From contig CAKJVC010000058.1 in NCBI GenBank assembly GCA_918026815.1, positions 1-64,000 on the forward strand: a stretch of DNA of 64,000 bases. The letters are read 5' to 3'. The translations under genes were made by a program, and so were the position numbers. The notes under the pieces are model-generated. The model made no database searches. It saw nothing but the letters and a program-made list of their open reading frames with translations, and was not told the origin of the DNA. This stretch comes from Chalara sp. BL73. Its lineage: Eukaryota; Ascomycota; Leotiomycetes; Helotiales. This document shows positions 35,641-45,826 of this stretch, piece after piece; position 1 is the stretch's first letter, and the number at the start of each line of letters is the position of its first letter.

Positions 35641-36274
35641 GGCGAACAGGTCCCTAAAGCTTTATCGTACCCGCAGAGATCGATGGTCAACGAGTGAAAA
35701 TTTTGAAAGCATGCTGGATATCTTTCCCATTTATCCAGCAGTCATTTCTCCCTCCTAAGCGAGGATCTAGAAATAGGAGGGGTATGTGGGGAGTTGACGG
35801 AAAAATGTCTGTCCGTTACACACGTGAGTTCGGTACAATTGTTGATACCAGTTCGCGATCTCCATGCGAAGTTATCCTCTATCCCCAATTTTGATAAAGT
35901 ATCTTTGCTTTCTCGGATCAAAGGATCTAGTACCACCGAATGCTCTGTCATGGCGGCTTCAACCTTGGATATCACGAACTGCCAAGCATTTAAGCGAGCC
36001 TATCTCAGGGGAACCTGCCAAGTACCGATTAGTGTGCCTAGCTTGATACACAATATTTTCGGATGTACTATAGCACAATGAAGGCTAACTCCTGTTTGAT
36101 CCCTTAAGATAGTGTGCATAATAAATATTGTATTACCCGAAGGTGGTGAATTCCCGCTCCTGCTTACGGAATGATTAAAATAAAAGGAGGCGGGGCGCCT
36201 AAGCGAGGTTCCTAAAAGGATGATGACCAACAACATGCAATCCCGCTAAGCCTCCATTTTCATCAAAGCGACAG
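35641..36274. other. Intergenic upstream of the esterase
   Basis: Contains the esterase promoter. Short ORFs on both strands (35694-36081) show no motif. The last part, about 36180-36270, may be a more degenerate unit of the neighbouring array. Confidence 0.4.
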
Positions 36275-37168
36275 TGTATTTATATCTGAGGATTGGCGAC
36301 CTGCAACAAAAAAAGGCAACAAGTGTTGTGATTTGGCATTTTGCGACCGCACAATATTCGATTGCTGCAATATGTGCCAAGTATGCCATTAATAAGCTGG
36401 TTAAGCTCTTCCTTCATAGCACAACAACGGATGCACAGCATGGTATTTATATCGAAGGAAGTGCGACTTGCAACAAGCCAACAATTGATCTGGGGTAATT
36501 GGGCATTAGAGAGTCTAGAGGCGTATGATTAACGCATGCACTTGCACCATACAGCAGATTTATCGCAAAGCCTCTTCTTCTCGTGACGTGACGGAACTGG
36601 TGAAATGATATTTTTATCTGAGAACCTACGATACGCAACAAAAAGCCTCATGTATTTTATGATTCGACTGCTGGCTTCTTCATAAGCGATGGCTTAGGCG
36701 TGCATTCGGGAAATCCAGCCATGCCTCAAGCCTCACTTGCCTCCCATTATTCTTGAACTCGGAAAAGAGAGCTCGATATTTATATCGCAGGATCTACGAC
36801 GTGCGACAAAGTATATTTACTTTGTCTTAATAAATATATCATTGGGTATATGAAGATATCCAGATATGCTGCACTGCGGAATATGGATTTCAGCCATGAT
36901 GCCTAATCCTCTTCATACAGGTCAAAATAAGCATGAGCTCTGAGAACGTGGTATTTTTATCGTAGAATATGCGACATGCAACAAAAAGAACCACGAGTCT
37001 CGCCTTAATTATGATCAGTACATTAAATATTGCATGAATCAGGATGTAATAGGCTAACCAGAGGAATAATTCCTTCAATTGAGCCTCATCCTCCAATCTC
37101 CCTCCCCGAACGATTTGGAGAGACGAGTGCCAGATATTTTTAACTCAGCAGTTGCGATATGCAGCAAA
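36275..37168. repeat. Degenerate tandem array, period about 164-182 bp
   Basis: Six copies of a 35-bp core of the form RTATTTWTATCNNAG..TRCGAYNTGCAACAAA start at 36275, 36443, 36607, 36775, 36951 and 37133. The spacings are 168, 164, 168, 176 and 182 bp. Before most cores a pyrimidine block beginning gcctc or ctctt recurs some 35-60 bp upstream. The DNA between is strongly diverged. No long ORF runs through the array. It is not a CRISPR (units too degenerate and spacers not uniform) and I recognise no known transposon end. It lies just outside the tandem duplication. Confidence 0.75.
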
Positions 37169-37908
37169 TACCTCATCACTCGCCGGCTTTGATATTTGAT
37201 TGGTACTTACTGTCATGAGTTCTGCTAAACAGAAGTAGAATCAAGGGTTGTCCTTCTTCGAATGAAGAGGCAACAGTAGTTCCATGGGGCCTCACAGCAG
37301 GGATGACACAAAACCCGCCAAAAAACCAACGATATCAAATTCTGTAACGTTGTTTCTACGTTAAATGGAAAAAGAAAGGCTGCAGTATGTCTCCGTTTCA
37401 CGTGCCATCACAAGTGTTCGATTACCGGAGTTGTTTTCAATCGGCTGTCAAAAACTTTTGGCCCTAGAGGGCTCCCGTAGGTCGCCATATACTGTAAAAC
37501 GTGTTTCAACAGCACGAATGAGAAACTGGACTCGAATGGTTATCGAGACGTTCCCATGCTAATCATTTTATATATTTAAGTATCAGCGGAGATGCATAGT
37601 TCTGTGGGTCGTGTTGGCGACAACTCTAGGAGGGCAAGGCCTGGATAGGACAGCGGTCTAAATTCTTGGGAATTCCTCACCACAAAGCTTGAATGACCTG
37701 TGGTACTAAAACATCTCTAAGCAATGATATCCAGAATTGAATCGTCTTCGAACTGATATGCACATAAGGAAAAGATATCATAGGTCAGAACTCCAATTCT
37801 AGTCCTAATCCTTCGGTCGTCACCAGCTTGAGTGCCTCTATTTTCCTTTTCGCTATCGCGATGTACTCATGCCTTTTAAGTACCTATTCAGGGAAATACT
37901 CTTGAGGC
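37169..37908. other. Intergenic, no supported gene
   Basis: Between the tandem array and the 3' end of the dead kinase gene. Only a 65-codon ORF (37365-37562) with no motif. Confidence 0.4.
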
Positions 37909-39372
37909 TCAAGTTTTCTTCCAAGATGTCCGGTGCCTTTCATGGCTTTGTTTAAAAAATATTTGCATCTTAATAGGCTTAGGCCGATCTTTCTTGAACC
38001 ATTTAGTTGCTCTTAGGATGGCCCTCCTCAGATGGTCACTGTATTCATCGCTCAAGATTCTGAGAGGGTCTGTTCGTGATGCCTGACTATTGTACCAATC
38101 ACTTTCTTTAGGGAGTTTATTTTCGTATTCTCCTTGGTCACAGTTGAATGCGGATAGTAATTCTTCCGACTCCCATAATTTAGCTGGGCAAGGTTGAAAA
38201 TATATGCCCAAACTGCCCAAAGATTTGAATTGCGGTGTGCCTGGGAAAAGGGTTTCTGCCTGTAGTTTGGTCTCGACGCATGGATTGTGGCAGACTTCAG
38301 GAGCGAAATAAGCTGCAGTGCCACAAATTTCCTTAGGGTTGGCGTATTCAGGCTCAGGCGGGGGCTCACCTTCATCGAATGCAGTTAGTCCAAAATCACT
38401 GAGGATAGTGTATAGATAATTGCGTGAACCAATCGTGGATCTCAATCTTAGCAAAACATTGTCCGGTTTTATGTCGGCGTGAATGGCCAGCTTCTAGCCA
38501 GGCTTCGAACTGTAATCTTTGGTATTCCATTATTCCCGACCGCCTTGTAAAAAGGCTAGGCCGCCACATAGGCCGGCAAATGCATACCATACAAATGCCT
38601 CCGGTACTAGCTTACGTTGGCTATCATTCGGATATCGCTTATCTGTGATGTAATGATGAGGCCTGCAAGATCACCGAGATCGCAAAATTCGACATATAAT
38701 GAAGCGATATTGGCATCTTCATCGAAGAAAGCATCAGTATATATATCATTAGAGACCCGAACGACATATATTTGTCCTTGAATTTTTTTCAACGTAGAAG
38801 CGGTTCGGATTCGATTTTATACAGACAATGAAAACACCTGCATTCAGCTATAAACAATTAGCATTGATATTGTATCAAACGGCGGCTACCCCCCAACTGT
38901 GCAATGAATCTTCACAGGATGACATAAATGAGGATAGAAGGCAAGGGGGAAATAAACCTACAGCTCCTTTCGAACCATCGCTAGGATCTGGAGTTTTGAT
39001 GATCACATAGTCGTCACGGATATTCTTGTCCCTGATATCTTGCCGCCATGCTAAAGATAAATCATCTCTAGGTTTTGGCTTGCAAAGGCTTCTATGGATG
39101 GTATCTGAACAGGGCCGACTAAATAGTTCACGCTCAAGCTCTTCCTTGTGTGCTCGAGGGTTCTTTTGTGTCGTCTCTTCGGTTTCCCGATTATAATATT
39201 CCCATGTCCATTTACTACGCTATGTTTCACGTGTCTGAAGAATCCATCGGCCAGGTAGTTTTCCGTGCATGGGATGCTCGTATGTTCTTGACTCTTTATT
39301 AGAATGCTTCCGGTAAAATATTCGGAGCTTGTAGTCCGAGTCGATCTCCCAATTCTCGGGTAAGGACGTGAG
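37909..39372 (-). pseudogene. WW-domain/protein-kinase gene, inactivated
   Basis: Reading the minus strand across frames recovers a degraded kinase gene. Near 39365 a WW-like start, LPENWEIDSDYKLRIFYRKH, is followed by a second WW-like unit, LPGRW...WEYYNRETEETTQ, interrupted by an in-frame TAG (39220-39222). A linker IRDKNIRDDYVIIKTPDP follows. The kinase hinge (YVEFCDLGDL) is near 38690. The catalytic loop reads IHADIKPDNVLL (about 38461-38490, HAD in place of HRD) and is preceded by another in-frame TAG (38494-38496). DFG is in ILSDFGLTAFD and the APE motif in YFAPEVC. The C-lobe runs open to 37909. At least two stops and one or more frame changes make a functional product unlikely. WW plus kinase is an architecture I know from fungal lineages only as uncharacterised proteins. 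Confidence 0.7.
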
Positions 39373-39737
39373 CTCCACGCATTAATTTTTTCCATGAGTA
39401 AACCCAGCGAGAATATCATGTCTCGTCTCCTTGCGGGGCTCTCCTTAAGTGTTTTTGACATCCTCCAGGCTAGTTCTTGGTTGTTTTAGCCCTTAATAAG
39501 AGACTCATCACACTTTAAGCGCTATTAGCGAGAAGTTTATAGCTTTATACCCTAGCCCCTCCCAGTCATATATGATAGTGATTAAGCAAGACCCAGAATT
39601 TGACAATAACACATTCTCAAATGAATTATAGCCATTCATCGGTAATAACTATCAATCACATTCATTTTCTTCCAGTACAAAAGAGCTGTAATTTTTGGCC
39701 GTTTAGTTATATTCTTCACCACTTTAACGTTGGAAGT

Positions 39738-40421
39738 ATGGCTAACAGCAGCATTATTCCATTGAACAAACGCCGAGGTATCATTCTAAGTCCTATTATA
39801 ACAAAAACCCCAAACAGCAAGAACCAGCAGAGAGACAACATAAATATTAACTCGCAGGAGAACTGTGCATGCTGCGGTGATAGAGCGATTTCTTGCTGGA
39901 GCTATTCACCAGAGGTCTCCCACTCTCCATACGCCATGCTCTCACCCCAAGTTGAGAATATGCAGAGGCCTGAACTGAAACTATCGGGGCTTGATGACGA
40001 TATGCAACTCTCAAAATCCGAACTTTCAGAACTCAACCGTGATAAGCGCCCTGACAGAAGACTATCTTGTTGGCAGACATTCTTTGACCAGGGTTCCTTG
40101 GCAATGAGGTTTAATACTGTAAAACCTGCTCTTGATCCATTTTTATTCAAGAGTCTAGGGGCAGAAATTAAGGAGCCAACTGCAAAGGGCAAGCACAGAG
40201 CTGCCATTAATATCTGGAACTACTGGGAGCATGTGAGAAGTGAACTGCGTTTAGAAGATGATGAATACGAGTGGCCAGAAGGATATCCACCAATAGAAAG
40301 TTTCATAAGGCCTAAACGTCAGGGCGATGATGACGACGATACATCTTTCCGTTGGACAATGATAAACACGGTACAATCGCTACCAGATGTTATACACGAC
40401 AATGAAGGGAGGGATCCCTAG
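39738..40421 (+). CDS. Hypothetical protein
   Basis: An open frame of 227 residues from the ATG at 39738; the frame is open further upstream to 39600. No known domain. It has a CACCGDRAISC cysteine cluster near residue 38 and a better-ordered C-terminal half with DPFLFKSLGAEIKEP and INIWNYWEHVRSELRLED. After the stop, another frame continues with PRAWYIDHEERGDAFHKKR before its own stop near 40470. That looks like a natural continuation and suggests a one-base frameshift near the end or a small missed intron. It lies in the same orientation about 290 bp upstream of the coatomer gene. Composition is AT-rich and accessory-like. Confidence 0.45.
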   Translation: MANSSIIPLNKRRGIILSPIITKTPNSKNQQRDNININSQENCACCGDRAISCWSYSPEVSHSPYAMLSPQVENMQRPELKLSGLDDDMQLSKSELSELNRDKRPDRRLSCWQTFFDQGSLAMRFNTVKPALDPFLFKSLGAEIKEPTAKGKHRAAINIWNYWEHVRSELRLEDDEYEWPEGYPPIESFIRPKRQGDDDDDTSFRWTMINTVQSLPDVIHDNEGRDP

Positions 40422-40715
40422 GGCATGGTACATAGATCATGAAGAAAGAGGTGACGCTTTCCATAAAAAAAGATAATACTCGTGTGCAAGACAACTTGGA
40501 TTCGCCAGAGTCGGGAGTTGTGGGGGATAAGGGAATTCGAATTTCGTATCTTGATGAGATGAAGGAGAGGCTCGGTTTTCACCCCGCCTCTCCCAGAGCT
40601 TTAGCGACTAGCGGCAAATTCCGTGACAAAACACGTAGCCGAATTTCAGACAAGGCTTCAGATTTACAGCATTATACAAATTTACACAGAAATTATTTCT
40701 TAGAACAAATACAAG

Positions 40716-41756
40716 ATGGATCCTTTCTCAGCGGAAGGAGAGCTTCTCAATCTACACAATGCCTTTCATCAAGGCCAATATCAAGCTGCAGTTGAATTTG
40801 ACACATCCGGCCTCTCTCCAGAAAACGCACTTCCAGCTCGAGTGCTCAACCTTCGCGCGCAGATCGCACTTGGGCAGTATGAAGACGTAATCGCGGATAT
40901 TCAAGGCGAGTCTGAGCCTGATCTGGCTGCCGTAGGCGCGCTTGCAGAGTTCAAGGCAGGAAATGAGAGCAAAGCGGTCAAGATTGCGGAAAAGCTAGCT
41001 ACAGAGGAGGGAGAAAATGCAACTGTACAGGTGCTGGCTGGTACAGTTCTACAGGCAGCAGGCAAGAGCGAGGAGGCGTTGAGCTTACTGAGCCAACATC
41101 AAGGCAATTGTAAGTTTCTGGAGGTAGTACAAGCTATGCTGGATTTATGCTGACCATATATAGTGGAAGCAGTTGCTCTCATTGTGCAGATTCATCTCGA
41201 ACAAAACAGACTAGACCTTGCTGTAAAGGAAGTTGCTGCGGCGAGGAAGTGGGCACAAGACAGTCTTTTGGTGAATCTGGCAGAATCATGGGTTGGCTTG
41301 AGAGTGGTACGCACGAACCGCGATGTTGATGCAGAGCTCGTGCTAATGAATACATGCATAGGGTGGGGAGAAGTACCAGCAAGCATTTTATGTCTTTGAA
41401 GAACTTGCACAAGCTGTCTCGACGACTTCGTCCCTGAGCGTAATTTCGCAAGCTGTTGCTGAGATCCATCTCGGGCGCCTTGAGGAAGCAGAGGCTGCAC
41501 TGCAGCAAGCTTTAGCAAAGGAGCCTGACAACACAGAGGCCCTTGCTAACAGTATTGTGCTCAATGTTATTGCTGGAAAGAATGCAGATGAGTTGATCAG
41601 GTATGATTTCCGCATCGCCCCAAGTACGTATGGCTACTCATGCATCGCAGCTCCTTATCAAACACCGCACCAGATCACCCCTTCCTTACCGACCTACAAG
41701 AGAAGAGCGCACAATTCGATGCCGCCGCGGTGAAGTTCAGCAGTAAGGTCAGATAA
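40716..41756 (+). CDS. SEC28: Coatomer subunit epsilon
   Basis: Exons 40716-41109, 41164-41306, 41362-41600 and 41651-41756 join in frame to 293 residues, the normal length for epsilon-COP. It starts MDPFSAEGELLNLHNAFHQG and is built of TPR-like helical hairpins throughout, ending with the typical PDHPFLTDLQEKSAQFD block and a short basic tail. It is the epsilon subunit of the COPI coat, which stabilises alpha-COP and acts in Golgi-to-ER and intra-Golgi transport on vesicle membranes. Intron 2 uses a GTACGC donor, also used in EFM3 in this window. The start is the first ATG and fits the family. Confidence 0.94.
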
Positions 41757-43339
41757 TACCCATATTAACAGAGGTTTGTTCGGCGTCAAGGGGGCTTCAC
41801 ATGATGCTACTAGGTTAGAGCATACACAAATGATAACATCGATGCATTTACAAAGAAACACCAATGATATCTCCTGTTCGCAGAATGTGCCAAATATGCG
41901 ATACATACCAATAGGGATGGTTTAGATGGTAGCGTGGGAAAGGGAGTGATGCCAAGAAGAAATGGCCACGATCAAAAAAGCCGCAAGCTGCAAAGTTACA
42001 TCATTGTAACTTTTCATGCGAGCTTCATGATGCTGCTGGTAGTGTGTGCACAGTCAGAAGTGGGATCTAAGGGGCCAAATAAGGGACCAACGATCCATGG
42101 AGAAACGACTGCAAAATGACGCTTAAGCTGCATGCCCTTTGATTCTTCCCCGCGACCAGCTGCGGTAAGATGATGATACAAGAAAAATATTCGAGAAGTG
42201 CAATTGCCGCTGCGGTACAGGATCCGTGTTCACCGTATCTCTGACGCGGTATGCAGCCCATGGGCGTTACCCTTTTGCCTGCATTCCATTCACATCAAGC
42301 GAACCCTGCGGCTGACGGAGTGTTATCGTCGTAATATTTCGAATGCTTCCAATTATGATTCTTGACCGTGCACGAAGCTATTCAATGCTGCTATTCTCTT
42401 CCCCAAGCTTCACGGCATGGAGAAAGCTGTTATACAGGATAACTGTGGACTCCACCATCAGAAATGACATCATTACGCGAACTCCTCTGCCCTTCCAAAC
42501 CATGAGCACTTCATTTTGAGGTTTCGATCTACTACGAGATCAAAAGCTGACATGATATCCTTCGTATGAGAGATGCCTATAGGCAAGATTCCCATCTAAT
42601 AAAGATGGCGCTGCCAATCACTTTGAACTGTGTTGGTTGAAGAGAAAGTGGTTATCAAGCCAAGCAAAGACGCTGCCCCTCCATCCACCCCACTATTGTA
42701 CTGCACCAGTGTGAGCATCTGGCAAGGACACAAAGCAACTGCTTTTCATTCAACCAATGATATCGACAGTACGCAGTTGACAGTCTGTGAATGAGCAAGA
42801 TCTACATATCTTCGGACCGCTATAGACAGGCCAGACACTAGATGCAAAAGCCCAGACTGCGAGGGACATGGGCAAGGACCCATAGCAAAAACCCTAATAT
42901 GCAGAAGAGAGTTACCCCTTTCAAGCGATGGGAAAATAAGCTAAACAAGATGCCATTAGAAAGAATTAGCTGTACGGTACGGTATCAAGATCCGGTCCTG
43001 GTCGGGATGAGGATAGGGAACACTAGGTACCTTGAATAGTGTTTGTTTTTGCCCAAGGTAGTTGACACTAAAGCGTTATCGTTCTAAGAGATGGAAAAGG
43101 AGGAGCCCCACAAGCACAAGAAGGAACTCAGAGATAGCGGCGTCTCACAATATAAATTGTTGACTTCCCTTACTTCCTCCAAGGCCTTTCCCCTTCATCT
43201 TTTACATATCTCAACCAGAGTTCATTGATCATAGACACCTTGATTCAGTTCCGTTCAGCACCTTCTTACACCACTTCCACTTCAGTCAAGAGGCAATCAA
43301 TCCATAAACACCCTTTGGAACAAGCACTACATCACGGCC
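41757..43339. other. Intergenic, no supported gene
   Basis: About 1.6 kb between two genes on the same strand. Only short ORFs (60-70 codons). The last 200 bp are pyrimidine-rich and probably the promoter and 5' UTR of the phosphatase gene. Confidence 0.45.
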
Positions 43340-44496
43340 ATGGCTCCTTCAGCAACCGCTCTTCCGGAGGTAGCCGTCAAGGACTTGTCTGTCCCACGGA
43401 CAAGCTTTTCGCTCACTCAAAATGAGCAGAGCTTGAACACCAAACGCAGGATCATCTGTTTCTCGGGTACGTTCTGTTGGTCTTGCTGATCCTTCCTGCT
43501 TTTGAAACATAGTTGCCGCCTACGATTTTTTTAGTTCAGGAACTTGAAGATCTGAACTCAACTTGTTTAGCCATGCTGTTCCTTTACTACTATGTATAAT
43601 ATGAAGGTCTAACCTGTTGCACAGATTTCGATGGAACCATTTTCATGCAAGACACCGGTCACATCCTCTTCGACACCCATGGATGTGGTTCTGCCCGCCG
43701 TAACATCCTCGATCAGCAAATCCACAATGGAGAACGCTCATTCCGTGAGGTGTCAGAAGAGATGTGGGGCTCCCTGAACGTACCTTTCGATGATGGTTTC
43801 GAAGTCATGGAGAAGACTCTCGAGATCGACCCTGATTTTCAAACATTTCACAAATTCTGCGTCGCCAACAGAATTCCTTTTAATGTCATCTCTGCTGGTC
43901 TCAAGCCTATCTTACGAAAAGTCCTTGATGCATTCTTGGGCGAAGAAGAGAGTTCACAAATTGAGATTATCGCCAATGAAGCTGAGATCACAGAGGATGG
44001 TAGCAAATGGAAGCCGATTTGGAGACATGATACCGAGCTTGGCCACGACAAGGAGCTCTCTGTCAATGAAGCCCGTGCAGAAGCGGCTCTTGCCTGCGAA
44101 GATGGCACTATCCCTCTCATTGTCTTTATCGGCGACGGCGTTTCCGACCTTCCTGCCGCTCGTGTAGCCGATGTTCTCTTTGCTCGCAAGGGTCTCAGGT
44201 TAGAGGAATATTGCATCGAGAACAAGATCCCATATATTGGCTACGATACCTTCGCCGATATCGAGCGAGAAATCAGGCACATCATGATCGAGGACGAGAA
44301 GAAGACCCAAGGTCTTGGCAAGCCAGCTCGTTTCAACCCAAGAGCCAACATGTGGAGACGTGTGTCCAGCAAGAATGCTGTTCCTAGACTCGTCGCTGCC
44401 ACGCCCTCAAAGGAAGAGAAGATGTTCTTGTGGCCCGAGGCGTTCTCAGAGCTCAAAAAGGTCGGCCAATCGATCTCCGAGACTATTGCCGCTTAG
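43340..44496 (+). CDS. HAD-superfamily phosphatase (phosphoserine-phosphatase-like)
   Basis: Exons 43340-43466 and 43625-44496 join in frame to 332 residues. HAD motif I, FSDFDGTIFMQD, with both catalytic aspartates, spans the intron junction. Motif II is FNVISAGLKPIL, and motif IV is IPLIVFIGDGVSDLPAA, giving the GDGxSD signature of subfamily IB (phosphoserine phosphatase/MtnX-like). About 45 N-terminal and 60 C-terminal residues extend beyond the core. Fungal relatives are often annotated as phosphoserine-phosphatase-like or Pho2-type proteins. The true substrate is not fixed by sequence. Cytosolic by lack of targeting signals. Intron 1 is 158 bp. Confidence 0.85.
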
Positions 44497-45826
44497 ATAG
44501 TATTCCTGCCTGTACTTTTCAATTCAAAATTTTTGTTGTTTAGCCGTTCGGCGATCATACAGGTTGTTAATACGGGATGGGACGGGATGGCATTGCATGG
44601 CGTGCTTGCTTGTTGATTCTAGGAGTTTGGGAGGAGTTACAGATATTACCATCAGCATTCATTCAAGCTTGTACCTTAAAGAGAGCTAGAAAACATAGAA
44701 TTTGTTATCTCTACCTGCTTCACATTCCAGAGAAATTAGGTATCATGGATGATGCGTGAGAATTGCAACTTTCGTATATTCTAGCCTTTCGTAGCATAGG
44801 ACCGTGTAACGTTCCTTGCAAAGTCAAATTTTCTGTGTTCTAAATCATTGGGTGAACTACAATGGAGGACCAAAGAACCGATCCTTGACGTACGTTGGGG
44901 GTAATGATGTGGTTGCGCAGTAACATGTTGGCTTTCAGCTCCGAATATTCCGGCCTATCATAATGGCTGGCCCTTAGTGTTGTTACAAGCCTCTTTCTCA
45001 GGTTGGCTGTCAGGCATTCTGTTGTGAAATATCAGAGCTGAGAGTTAAATGAAATACAGATGAGAGAAACTACCGGAACTACGTTGAGGAATCGATGCCG
45101 AAATAAATAACCGAAATGATATAGTTCAAATGGGAGGAATAACCAGAGTAGAGGACATCGACATGCAAAGTACCAGCGGTACCTAGGTACAGCTTGATAT
45201 AACATATCCTGTATATAAGAGGCGTATGACTACGTTTCAAACGGAGTAGGCTGTGAGACAGTTTGCAACGCCAATCCTTCGACTCATTGCTAATTCGGGA
45301 TGATCAGCCGAGAGATCTCCGTCTATTGTGTGAGGCTCAGAATTGATGGTTCATCCAGGCGATGCCACTTCCTCTTGGCAAGACAACAGGTCAGGTCTCA
45401 GATTTCGGCGCATCAATGGCACACACCTTTTCGTATTCCCTCATAGCCATAACCTTATCTTGACTTCACCTCCCTCTCTCCAGTTCGCTCTCTTCCTCCA
45501 CTTCCTTATTTCACTATCAAAGGCATTGAATTGAAAATACATAAGCTCCACGAAGCCGAGAATTGATGAACAGTGACGCATTCATATACCCCGCATATCC
45601 ACACCATCTATCCCCACCAACCAATCCGCATCCAAACCCAGCCCTGCCAAGTTTCAGTTGGCAACAATTCAACTGCTCGGAATACCACCTTTTGCATCTT
45701 CCAAGGAAAATTACCACCCTTCTGGTCGCAGTTTGAAGCATCAACTCGGCACGGCTTAGCCGCACCCCAATTCATTACGTGCCCCTCCTAGTCGTCACTT
45801 CCCTTCTTTAGGCTTTTAAAGACACC
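44497..45826. other. Intergenic, no supported gene
   Basis: About 1.3 kb holding the phosphatase 3' UTR and the PSD2 promoter. The last 400 bp are pyrimidine-rich. No ORF with recognisable motifs. Confidence 0.45.

Noticed and set aside
36275..37168. Regularly spaced repeats as a CRISPR array
   Set aside because: Units are degenerate, spacing is irregular and far longer than CRISPR, no cas genes exist, and the genome is fungal.
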